Assembly: GCA_963662155.1 (NCBI GenBank) | Contig: OY759269.1 | Span: 15,946,763-16,010,762, forward strand | Length of the DNA stretch: 64,000 nt | DNA from: Lamellibrachia columna | Taxonomy: Eukaryota > Annelida > Polychaeta > Sabellida > Siboglinidae | Direction: 5' to 3' | Part shown: in pieces, positions 27,360 through 38,373 of the stretch | Position numbering within the stretch: position 1 is the first letter of the stretch | Layout: each line of letters starts with the position of its first letter | Position numbers and translations under genes: made by a program | Notes under the pieces: generated by a model | What the model saw: only the letters and a program-made list of their open reading frames with translations | The model's database searches: none | Told to the model about the DNA's origin: nothing

Positions 27360-28411
27360 ACATGGCCTGCATACAATTACACAAAATCAAATCAATTACG
27401 TTTCGTTTTTCATTTTAATTACACTATTCCTGTTTCAATTACAATTACAGATGCGTTATATGCATCTCCCCACAGAAAGGCACATATATATGTAAAAATG
27501 GCACGCATTAAACAATGAAAAAAAGGCACATTTGAGCATGGTAAAATTAAGATTAATCTAACTTTTATTTCTAAACTTCAGGAACAAATGTACATCTGAA
27601 TTGAAACAAATAAGAAAAAACAAATTGAATTAGAATTGAAGTTGCAAAGTGAGGTGCATTCAGTTGAAGAGATACATTTTTCAAAAACTGAGTTTAGTTT
27701 CTGCAAATTGAATGCCCCTGAAGTCATAAAGAAGTGCTCAAATCAGAAAAATTTATACTACATGTAGTTGCAAGTTCAGGCCATTGTCCATTTGTTTGTT
27801 TAGTCAAGCATAGTGAAGTGTCATTCATCAGTTAGCCATAACATGTCTTTGTTGCACTCACAAAGGGCAGTGCCAAGAATGGCTAGCTTCTGAATAAGTA
27901 TGGTGACAATAAAAAAAAAAATTCATAATGGTGTTCTGTCACATTTATTTTGGATATCTTTTGCCAATTTGGGAGAAATTAAAGACATGACTTTCTCCTA
28001 CAATATAAATTAAATGAGATAGAACACCATCCGGAAATGTTAGTGTTGTTTACCTAATAAAGGACTGTAATTGATTGTAATTGATTGTAATTGAAATAAA
28101 TTTTCAATTATACAAAATATAACAATTACAATTACAGCTCAAATTTGAAACCATAATCAATTACAATTACAATTACACAATTTTGCTGTAATCAATTACA
28201 ATTACAATTACGTAATTGGACCCAGCCCTGTACACATCCATGTGCACAAACACAATGGAATGTAATGTGTCTATACATGGGCCACCCTTAATATTTTGTA
28301 TCTGCTTTTAATTGTAAGTTGTGGAACTAAAGTTCTATCATGACAGTAATATCCCATTTAGTAGTTATATCAATGTAATGGCAGTCAGTGTTTTTGTTAA
28401 TACATAGTGGT

Positions 28412-28603
28412 TCAAGCAAATGGTAGTATGATACTGCTGATAATGCAGTGAGCCTCATCAACTACAATTGTATATAGTCTCTCCTGAAAAAGCTCATCTG
28501 ACATGATAACCCTCCACTGTCCTGCAAACAATGCTTCGGGACTCAGTAGCATAATTGGAAAGTCCCCCAGTTTCACCCTTTCCCTTTTTTCTTTCATATT
28601 CAA
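28412..28603 (-). pseudogene. RecQ-like helicase fragment, unit 2
   Basis: Translation identical to the fragment at 26918-27109, in the second unit of the tandem triplication. Confidence 0.7.
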
Positions 28604-28784
28604 AAGATGCTATTAAAATAATATATCGGCATCTAGACTGCCGACTGAAGTACAATGTCAATAAGCAGACAAAAGCTATTGACGCAATAGTTGCTTTTGT
28701 CACTGGGCAAGTACAAATTCACTGTGCAGCTGTCATGCATGTACAGTGCATGCGTGTTTATAATACCATGTTAATATTTGTATA

Positions 28785-28849
<65 letters not shown>

Positions 28850-29901
28850 ACATGGCCTGCATACAATTACACAAAATCAAATCAATTACGTTTCGTTTTT
28901 CATTTTAATTACACTATTCCTGTTTCAATTACAATTACAGATGCGTTATATGCATCTCCCCACAGAAAGGCACATATATATGTAAAAATGGCACGCATTA
29001 AACAATGAAAAAAAGGCACATTTGAGCATGGTAAAATTAAGATTAATCTAACTTTTATTTCTAAACTTCAGGAACAAATGTACATCTGAATTGAAACAAA
29101 TAAGAAAAAACAAATTGAATTAGAATTGAAGTTGCAAAGTGAGGTGCATTCAGTTGAAGAGATACATTTTTCAAAAACTGAGTTTAGTTTCTGCAAATTG
29201 AATGCCCCTGAAGTCATAAAGAAGTGCTCAAATCAGAAAAATTTATACTACATGTAGTTGCAAGTTCAGGCCATTGTCCATTTGTTTGTTTAGTCAAGCA
29301 TAGTGAAGTGTCATTCATCAGTTAGCCATAACATGTCTTTGTTGCACTCACAAAGGGCAGTGCCAAGAATGGCTAGCTTCTGAATAAGTATGGTGACAAT
29401 AAAAAAAAAAATTCATAATGGTGTTCTGTCACATTTATTTTGGATATCTTTTGCCAATTTGGGAGAAATTAAAGACATGACTTTCTCCTACAATATAAAT
29501 TAAATGAGATAGAACACCATCCGGAAATGTTAGTGTTGTTTACCTAATAAAGGACTGTAATTGATTGTAATTGATTGTAATTGAAATAAATTTTCAATTA
29601 TACAAAATATAACAATTACAATTACAGCTCAAATTTGAAACCATAATCAATTACAATTACAATTACACAATTTTGCTGTAATCAATTACAATTACAATTA
29701 CGTAATTGGACCCAGCCCTGTACACATCCATGTGCACAAACACAATGGAATGTAATGTGTCTATACATGGGCCACCCTTAATATTTTGTATCTGCTTTTA
29801 ATTGTAAGTTGTGGAACTAAAGTTCTATCATGACAGTAATATCCCATTTAGTAGTTATATCAATGTAATGGCAGTCAGTGTTTTTGTTAATACATAGTGG
29901 T

Positions 29902-30093
29902 TCAAGCAAATGGTAGTATGATACTGCTGATAATGCAGTGAGCCTCATCAACTACAATTGTATATAGTCTCTCCTGAAAAAGCTCATCTGACATGATAAC
30001 CCTCCACTGTCCTGCAAACAATGCTTCGGGACTCAGTAGCATAATTGGAAAGTCCCCCAGTTTCACCCTTTCCCTTTTTTCTTTCATATTCAA
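29902..30093 (-). pseudogene. RecQ-like helicase fragment, unit 3
   Basis: Translation identical to the two other copies, in the third unit of the tandem triplication. The lack of divergence between three non-functional copies points to very recent duplication. Confidence 0.7.
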
Positions 30094-30274
30094 AAGATGC
30101 TATTAAAATAATATATCGGCATCTAGACTGCCGACTGAAGTACAATGTCAATAAGCAGACAAAAGCTATTGACGCAATAGTTGCTTTTGTCACTGGGCAA
30201 GTACAAATTCACTGTGCAGCTGTCATGCATGTACAGTGCATGCGTGTTTATAATACCATGTTAATATTTGTATA

Positions 30275-30355
<81 letters not shown>

Positions 30356-31063
30356 ACATGGCCTGCATACAATTACACAAAATCAAATCAATTACGTTTC
30401 GTTTTTCATTTTAATTACACTATTCCTGTTTCAATTACAATTACAGATGCGTTATATGCATCTCCCCACAGAAAGGCACATATATATGTAAAAATGGCAC
30501 GCATTAAACAATGAAAAAAAGGCACATTTGAGCATGGTAAAATTAAGATTAATCTAACTTTTATTTCTAAACTTCAGGAACAAATGTACATCTGAATTGA
30601 AACAAATAAGAAAAAACAAATTGAATTAGAATTGAAGTTGCAAAGTGAGGTGCATTCAGTTGAAGAGATACATTTTTCAAAAACTGAGTTTAGTTTCTGC
30701 AAATTGAATGCCCCTGAAGTCATAAAGAAGTGCTCAAATCAGAAAAATTTATACTACATGTAGTTGCAAGTTCAGGCCATTGTCCATTTGTTTGTTTAGT
30801 CAAGCATAGTGAAGTGTCATTCATCAGTTAGCCATAACATGTCTTTGTTGCACTCACAAAGGGCAGTGCCAAGAATGGCTAGCTTCTGAATAAGTATGGT
30901 GACAATAAAAAAAAAAATTCATAATGGTGTTCTGTCACATTTATTTTGGATATCTTTTGCCAATTTGGGAGAAATTAAAGACATGACTTTCTCCTACAAT
31001 ATAAATTAAATGAGATAGAACACCATCCGGAAATGTTAGTGTTGTTTACCTAATAAAGGACTG

Positions 31064-31789
31064 CACATTAAAAAATGGTGGTCAGGATTTGTCACACATT
31101 CTCCTGTTGGGTGCTGACATTTGTAAAATATAGGAAAAGTGAAAGTTTAAGGCTGAATTATTCTGAAAGTATATCAACTATAAGCCTACTAATAGGTTAT
31201 TTCCAGTATCCCTGCCAATAGGTGATAGCAATTTGGACATTGAATTGTAACACAAAAATGAAATACAGACTGCTGAAATCCTCGCAATTTTGTTAAAATG
31301 TTCTTTTCCATTTTTCTATGACTTGACTTCTATGACTATCATTCTTGAATTTTGCATGGATAACCTGTACCAATATGTCTACATATTCAGCACATTTCAG
31401 ATTGGTAGCTTGTAAACTTGTCAAGTTAGAAGCACCTGAAAAAAGATCAAAATAGTGGGTGCGTTTTTGGGCACTTTCACATTACAGACACAATTTGCAT
31501 GTAAATGCTTATTTCTTTTGCTGAAGTGCTCAGGTATAGCTATTAATCATCGGTTAAAATTTAAGCAAATCCTGAGGCATCTACATTCAGTATGGGAAAA
31601 TAACCGGTTTTGTTTACATACAAGAGAAAGGGTACAGAGAGGAAACATTAGCTATTTTCGGTTATTCGCGTTACATTTATGGGGGGGGGGTCTATTTGGC
31701 TGAGAGCTACATCAATACCATATCATATTAGTAACTGCAGTACCAATGGGTGTACCATGTAGGTACTAGGTAAACTAATTAGGAAGTAA
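31064..31789. other. Intergenic sequence
   Basis: AT-rich with a run of ten G at 31681-31690. The plus-strand open frame at 31455-31703 has no recognisable content. Confidence 0.4.
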
Positions 31790-31791
31790 TA

Positions 31792-32750
31792 TAGGGGCTT
31801 TCATGTATACCAACACGTGACGTCACATTTGCACATGCGCAGTACGCTGGCTGGCAAAAGCCGCAAACCAGCTGAGCTTTTCTTTAACAGATCTTAGGCA
31901 CATATCTTTGCTATGCTCCAGCAAACACGAATGACTACTGGGCTAAATACGCCAATATTTTAGATCCCAGTGCGAGGGAATGTTATAATCAAAAACTAGA
32001 GCACGTTGACGGTTTAGTAAGTTACCAGATCTGTATTTTGTTCAAAACGGGTGGTAGAACGACCCAGCCTTAAACGTTCGGCATTACGCGATCAACAAGC
32101 CTGAAATGTTCAGCCGAGAGTCTGTGAAATCACTCACTAGCACAGTTGTATAATAAATATTAAACTTTGTTTCATAACAATAAACGGTTTAACGATTTTG
32201 TTAGCCAGAAAACAACGTTCATGTATTTACCATGAATGGGGTCAATGCAGCGGCAGCGCAGAGCCAGCGTCGTGGACGTGGTCCTAGGGCAAGACTAGGC
32301 CGGCTTTGGAAGCCGGCTATTTTTACAGGGTTCAGAAATTACAAGCATTTCCTTTTTCGGCGTTCATTCTGCTTTAATTTTATATAACAGCTGCCAACAG
32401 TCATGGATGGAATATATCCATTGGTAATGTTAACCGTTAATAGCAGTTCAAAGTTGAAATGTCGTCCACAAACACGGTCGTTTAGCAATGTTTACATCTG
32501 ATCGTTTTTCCTCTTTTGGGATGCGATGAAACGACAATGAGCCGTCCACGCAGCGACTAGTACATCCCACAACAACACAGGACACAACCAGGATTTCGAA
32601 GGTGTGTGTCAAAACGCATCAAATGCAAAATATAAGAGAAACACAACCAGCAAAATACACTGAAACAATGGAGGCATCTGGTCGTCTTGCCAGCCAGTGC
32701 CGCCAGACGATCACGTGATTAGGCGCGTGATGTCACCGTGAAAGCCCCTA
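31792..32750. mobile_element. Non-autonomous TIR element, TA target (ISL2EU-like)
   Basis: The left end TAGGGGCTTTCA and the right end TGAAAGCCCCTA are exact inverted repeats flanked by TA. Similarity continues inward (CACGTGACGTCAC against GTGACATCACG; CTGGCTGGCAA on both arms). Total length 959 bp with no coding region. TA duplication and TAG termini match the ISL2EU element that abuts it, so it may be mobilised by the same kind of transposase. Confidence 0.7.
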
Positions 32751-32892
32751 TAGAGGGTGTTTAATGACGTCAGCACTATGCGTGCACACATGCGCCGGCG
32801 GCCATTTCGGATTACAAGCCAACCTCGTGCCAAACCATTGTGAATGTGCAGTGATCCAGTAAATTGTTTTCTTTGTTGTTGAGAATCGCAGT

Positions 32893-35090
32893 ATGGCTAC
32901 AAATGCAGGACCCAAGGTGGCCAAACAACCGTATGTTGACACCTTAGATCTGTTGAGTAGGCAGAGGTATTTGGAGAAATTACGAATCGTTGATGTAGAT
33001 CCGTATGCGTTGCCAAATTCAGCATGGTCCAAGAGTGAGACAAGCTTCCCAGCAGTGTCCTACCCAGACATTGTAAATTATTTGATATTTACAAAGAGTT
33101 TCTACACAATGGAAGACATGAAGACGTGGAAAAGCCTAGAGGCCTACAATCAGTTGACGTCTGGTTGGATCAGCGATGTAGCGGTTTTTGTGAAAAATGG
33201 CTATCACATTGTACGAGCGAAGGTATGATTGTTTTGAACTTTTTCGTAAGTTTAAATTTTTAGGTAGGCCTAGCATAGGCTATGGCTTGTGCTATGACTA
33301 TGTCGTATGAAATGTTAAGGACATGTAAATGCAAAAATAATGTAGGCATTTTTTATTAATTCATATTTGTTTATATTATTATATTTTCTGATAATTTTTT
33401 TTATTAATTCATATTTGTTTTATATAACCATGAATAGTAGCCTTATGTCTATGCACCAACTAGTGTATACTGAGGATAATTAAGTAAGTGTATTATTAAC
33501 CACGATTGTAGACTTTTAATTTTGTCTGTATCAGGTATAACATTTTTTATTTTTCTAAATTTAGTTGGCATCATGCTCATATTCTGCAATCTGTTTCACA
33601 GGTCCTTCATTCGCAGAGACTTCGTGAAAAGCCGTTGCAGCCCTGGATCATCGCAGAAAAAGCTGGGACTATCTGCATCGCCCATTGTGACTGTATGGCA
33701 GGGTTGGGCGAGGCTTGCACACACATTGCCACACTTCTCTTTGCGATAAACACCGCCGTGAAGATCCGTGACAGCAAAACCGTCATTCAAGAGCCAGCCT
33801 ATTGGCTTCTGCCAGCGACCCACAGAGAGGTTGGCGATATTGATTTCACGTCGGCGCTGACAAAGAAAAAGAAATTGGACGAAGCAATTGCCACTGGATA
33901 TCCAGTGTCATCCCGCATTCGTCAGCCAAGGAACGTTCCTGCGCCAAGTCCTGCTGAGCTTGACATTTTTTTTCGTGGACTCAGCCTTGGTGACACAAAG
34001 CCTGCGTTGTTGTCTCTGGTGTCACCATACAGCGATGGGTTTGTTCCCAAACAGGCCCAAGTAGCATTTCCTGCACTGCTTCCAGATTTGTACAAGGAAG
34101 ACCTGTACAAGCAGCCATTCAATGTCGTCCTGGGAAAGTGTTCGTCTGTTGTGCTGGATGTCACGCAACAACAGACTGAGGCAGTGGAGATGGCAACAAG
34201 GGCTCAGGCCAACTCGCGACTGTGGCCGAAGTTCAAAGCTGGCAGAGTCACAGCATCACAATTTTATAAAGTGTGCCATACAGACCCTTCACAGCCAGCA
34301 CCGAGTACCATCAAGGATATCTGCTACCCGGACAGACACCTCAGTACGCCAACCATACGATGGGGCATCAAAAATGAAAAAAATGCGAAGGCAGCTTATC
34401 GTAAGAAAATGGCTGCACATGTGAACTTTTCGATGCGGAACTCCGGGTTTGTGATCCACAGTGCATACCCAGAGATTGGGGCCTCTCCTGATGGAATCGT
34501 CCGATGTGACTGCTGTGGGGAAGGCAGCCTTGAAGTGAAGTGTCCCGTCTTGGAGGTTTGCTACATAGAATGAAGACCTGCTGAATGTGAAGGAAGGTGT
34601 GACGTGCTTAACTAAGGATGACAGTGGACAGTTGCACCTGAGAAAGACACACGCTTACTACCACCAGGTGCAATGCCAGCTGTTTGTGTGTGGCCACTCT
34701 TATGGAGACTTTGTTGTGTGGACCCAGAAGTCCTATCACTGCGAGCGGGTTGTCAAAGATGAAGTTTTGTGGGAGGAAATGTTGCCCAAAGCCCGCCATT
34801 TCTTTCAAGTAGGTGTGCTACCAGAGCTGCTTGGCAAGTGCTACACCCGTCCTCCTCTGGTGGCCTGTCCAGTGAACGCGGTCAGTGTGGACAGCAGTGA
34901 GAAGCCACAAGCACTGTGGTGCTACTGTCAGAAGGAGGAGTCTGGTGACATGGTAGCATGTGACAGTGGAAGCTGCCAATTCGAGTGGTTTCATTATATG
35001 TGTGTAGGCGTGCTGTCCGAGCCGAAGGGAAAGTGGTTTTGCCCTGAATGTCGAAAGGACAAGCGCAAGCAGAAGATGCAGAAACGCTGA
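32893..35090 (+). pseudogene. SWIM / YqaJ nuclease / PHD protein of ISL2EU element
   Basis: Exon 1 is 32893-33225 (ATG at 32893), ending AAG/GTATGA. The intron is 33226-33601, with acceptor TTTCACAG, and exon 2 starts at 33602. Domains in order: a unique N-terminal region; a SWIM zinc finger (HCDCMAG then ACTHIA, Cys-x-Cys...Cys-x-His); a YqaJ/lambda-exonuclease-like PD-(D/E)xK domain with GRVTASQF, WGIKNEKNA (Glu), ASPDGIV (Asp), SLEVKCP (Glu-x-Lys) and YYHQVQCQL (Gln); and a C-terminal PHD finger (CYCQKEESGDMVACD, then FHYMC and CPEC). The frame stops at 34573 (TGA) and resumes in another phase at about 34577, between the Glu-x-Lys and Gln motifs. That is a single frameshift in the nuclease core, either decay or a sequence error. 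The protein probably processes DNA ends during transposition and may read chromatin through the PHD finger. Confidence 0.85.
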
Positions 35091-35130
35091 CTGTATATTG
35101 TTAACATAGCAATGTGATCCTACAAAGGCA

Positions 35131-35808
35131 CTGGCACATACAGATATCCAAGAAAAAACAAAAAAACTAAAACAAATAACATGTCTGCAGTTTTTCAGTT
35201 CACATGAAAATCCTAGCTGCACTGATGAGTCCTGGAGGGACGAAACATGTTTACTTAATATCGGTGTAGTTGCTGTGTAGTTGTTGGTAGCAATAACTGG
35301 TAGCAGACTTGAGATCAATTGCATTATATCAATTCCACAGTAATTACAGCTTCCCAAAATATAACACATATTTTAGAGCAGCTTGTAAATGTAATTTCAA
35401 ACATAATCTTCCATTCAAAGTGTCAGTACATTTTATAGAAATAATTAAAAGTTTTAATTATAAAGTATTTGTCAAGTAAGCACACGTTTAATAAAAAAAA
35501 TGAGAAGCCAATACATTTTCACCAATTCCAAATATTTGTAAAAAAAACCACCAATTATGTAATTGGCATTTCAATTATAATGAAATTGAGCCCAAGTCTG
35601 GTTACTAGGGTATTCATGTATGACGGATATGTGAACAGAAGCTGTAAAATGTGTTATTGCTACCAACAGCTACATAGCACCTGCACTGTTAATAAGTAAA
35701 CATGTTTCGTCCCTGCAGGACTCATCAGTGCAGCTAGGATTTTCATGTGAACTGAAAAACTGCAGACATGTTTGTTTTTAGGTTTTTCTTGGATATCTGT
35801 ATATGCCA
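35131..35808. repeat. Inverted repeat between the two ISL2EU genes
   Basis: Arms of about 160 bases at 35131-35297 and 35650-35808 (CACATACAGATATCCAAGAA against TTCTTGGATATCTGTATATG; GGACGAAACATGTTTACTTA mirrored as TAAGTAAACATGTTTCGTCC) around a 350-base AT-rich spacer. It lies exactly between the 3' ends of the convergent genes. It may be a nested MITE or a structure that ends transcription from both sides. Confidence 0.85.
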
Positions 35809-35868
35809 TTTTCCCTTCAACTGTCATTCATTCGTACAACTACATGCCATCACATGCCATCTCATTTA

Positions 35869-37650
35869 CTAGTCAAATGGAACAATGGGCCCATTCAAAT
35901 TGGTCAGTGCACAGCAGACAGTGGCTATTTTGTCAATCGTGGCAGTTCCTTTTCCATCATTGACAAACAGATAGTCAATTGGCACTGTTTCACCAAGGAA
36001 GGTGTACTTTTGACGAAGCAGGCCAATGACACGCTCAACATGGATTCGCAGATGTGCGAGTTTGCGTGATCGTTCCAGCTCGATTGCTGGCATTTGTGTT
36101 TTCCCTTTAGTGAATGCAGGCATTTTGATTGTTGCCATCATCAATCCGACGCTATCATTGACGTCAAACCCCCTGTCGGCCATTACGACATCGCCTGGGA
36201 GGAGCTGATTTAGGAATCCACAGTGTTCTGTGAGGTATTTGTCACTGACTCGACCAGCCCAAGCTCTTGACAGGAAAGAAATAGTTCCTTGTGGTGTAAT
36301 TCCAATCAAGAATTTCACTGTGTTATGGTGCTTGTAGGATGACCAAGTCAGTGACCTTGCTTCCAGGTTTGATGGAGTTTCGATGTATACTTCGAAACAG
36401 TCGATGATGACAACTACTTTGGATTCGAGATAACGCCGAAACTCCATCGGCATTGTCTTCTTCAAGTCATCTCGTCCTGGCCATATAATTAGTGGCTGCA
36501 GCATAATGTAGAGAATGTCGAGGGTATTAAGGAAGGTTCTCGACACAGTTGACTGCTTGACGTTAAACATGAAGCCCAGCAGTTCATTTGATACATTTAG
36601 GCGTAGCTTAATTAATGTCATCAACAGTTGCTGGAACTTGGTCAAGGACGATCTGTGTGTCTCATTTTGACGGGGTGACACAAAGTTGACCAACTGGATG
36701 AGGATGTGGTGAGTTGGTAGGCCAGTGAGAAAATTCACCTTGTTATCATTGCCCGCTAAGCTGCTCTCAGTCAACTGTGCAGATGCCAACTGGACCTTTA
36801 AGCTGCTGTTCTCTAGCGTCAACCTCTTCATCTCTTCCTGGATAGTAGTGTGTTGGCCATGTCTAGGCGAGATTTAGTCTCGGCACGATCAACTGTACGC
36901 TCATATCGAGATGAACTTGTTGCTCCGAACGATGGCTTGAACTTGTCATGACCAAGGTTTACGGTTGGCGCCCAGTCACAGTTAGTCTTGTCATACAAAC
37001 TGGCAGGCTTGCCTGCAAAATAATAATCAAGAAAACATATAGCAAGAATACTAATGTATTGCAGGTGTTTTCCACCCTTTACAGCAATATAATTCATATG
37101 TAATGTTTTGTTTAAATTGTTTTACTGTATTAAAACCAATTTTAACTATTTTGTTTAAATATGCATTCATAACTAGGCAACAATTAATATCACAAGGTAT
37201 TTCACTATAGTCAATGCTAATTAATATTTTTACTATACTAATAAAAATGCATCATTTTATGTTTATAAATTTGCTAGTCAGTCACTGACACATATGCAGA
37301 CCTACATTTAAAAACAAATAAGCCCAGGCTTCAGTTGCACTACACACAATGTCAATGACATATGTTAGCCTTACAGGGCACTTATTTGTACTTGTGCAAC
37401 TTTAAATACTTTGCCTTTGCCTGATATTACTTACCGTTCACAAAATGCAACGAGCAGACACGGGTGAATGGATAGTTCGACGTTTTAATATCACGCCGGC
37501 CTATGTTTGAAAGCCAGGCACGCTGTCGTTCCTCCGACAGCTGTCGGGTCTGTTCCCCTTGTGTTAGGCGAACTGTCGGTAGTCGATAGTACGACAAATG
37601 ACTGTCTCTGTCAGCTCGTTTTAACCATACTTCACTAATATCTACTAGTC
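35869..37650 (-). pseudogene. THAP-DDE transposase of ISL2EU element
   Basis: The main open part, 36831-35869, holds a DDE_4-type catalytic domain: helix-turn-helix VKQSTVSRTF, VVVIIDCFEVYI (first Asp, residue 144 of this ORF), GDVVMADRGFD (second Asp, 219) and LRIHVERVIGLLR (Glu, 266). Upstream, 37018-36836 continues a THAP domain tail (KPASLYDKTNCDW, LGHDKFKPSF). It joins through a GT-AG intron (donor AACG/GTAAGT near 37436, acceptor TTTTGCAG at 37019) to an exon with THAP core residues (RAWLSNIGRRD, TRVCSLHFVNG) extending to about 37650. THAP fingers bind the element ends. The first Cys pair of the finger was not located. The phase changes near 36838 with no clear splice site, so a frameshift is likely. 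Confidence 0.85.
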
Positions 37651-37818
37651 ACAAAGATACTCAATACGACAAAATAAATGCTAGTTGCGGTGTAATGCCG
37701 CATTAAACAACAGTAAACAACACCGAGCATTCACAGTGCGAGCGGCCCTAGTACTCCACGCGTGTACTCCAAGATGGCAGATCGCAAAAGTGCTGACGTC
37801 ACACGCACACCCTCTATA

Positions 37819-38057
37819 TGTGTATGCAAGTTTTATTTGATTGTATAAAATATAATCAATTTATTAAAATAATGCTTTACAAAAAACAAGGGGTAAGAAC
37901 CCCAAATCGCACTTATTTTGACCTGTTTTCAGGTGCCTTTTTTAGAACTGCCTAACTTAATTGCAATACAAACATGAGCCACGAGAGACATGAGAAATCT
38001 GCGATACTGTAGTAGTCAGCCATATATATGCTATATGTATGAAACTAAAATCATGGC
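37819..38057. other. Right flank of the ISL2EU element
   Basis: AT-rich, no gene. The helicase fragment begins just beyond on the minus strand. Confidence 0.4.
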
Positions 38058-38348
38058 TTACCAGTATCGCTCAGCATCGGGTGAACAGCACCGAGACCCA
38101 ATATGTGTAGTCTTTCTTCCGATGACCAACACCATGTGGCATGTCAACATGTGCCAGCCGATATGCCTGCCGGGTAACATATCAAGTACACGAGGGAGAA
38201 TTGTGTATATGAGGGTTTCTCCGTACCCTGTTGGAAGTATTCCCATCACATAACGTCCATCAGCAATGTTCTGGATGCAGGCAAACTGTTTTTCTTTTAG
38301 TGCAAATTCTAAATTTAACGACCCTTGGCCTTGCTCTGCCGATAGCAT
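38058..38348 (-). pseudogene. RecQ-like helicase fragment, motif I region
   Basis: Encodes FALKEKQFACIQNIADGR and GILPTGYGETLIYTILP. These correspond to motif 0 and motif I (Walker A) of RecQ-type helicases, but the invariant Gly-Lys-Ser/Thr reads Gly-Glu-Thr, so the ATP-binding Lys is lost. The frame then drifts. The 5' continuation is cut by a Mutator-like element at 38374. Part of this fragment (38139-38219) recurs at 43465-43545. Confidence 0.7.
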
Positions 38349-38373
38349 GTGTCACTCGTAGCGACTCCAAAGA

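Larger units (their letters stand above)
32751..37816. mobile_element. ISL2EU transposon, nearly complete
   Basis: Inverted ends TAGAGGGTGT (32751-32760) and ACACCCTCTA (37807-37816), flanked by TA on both sides, with further shared inner sequence GACGTCAGCAC. It encodes two convergent genes, a YqaJ-nuclease protein on plus and a THAP-DDE transposase on minus. That pair is the known coding set of the ISL2EU superfamily. Each gene has one apparent frameshift. About 5.07 kb. Confidence 0.9.
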
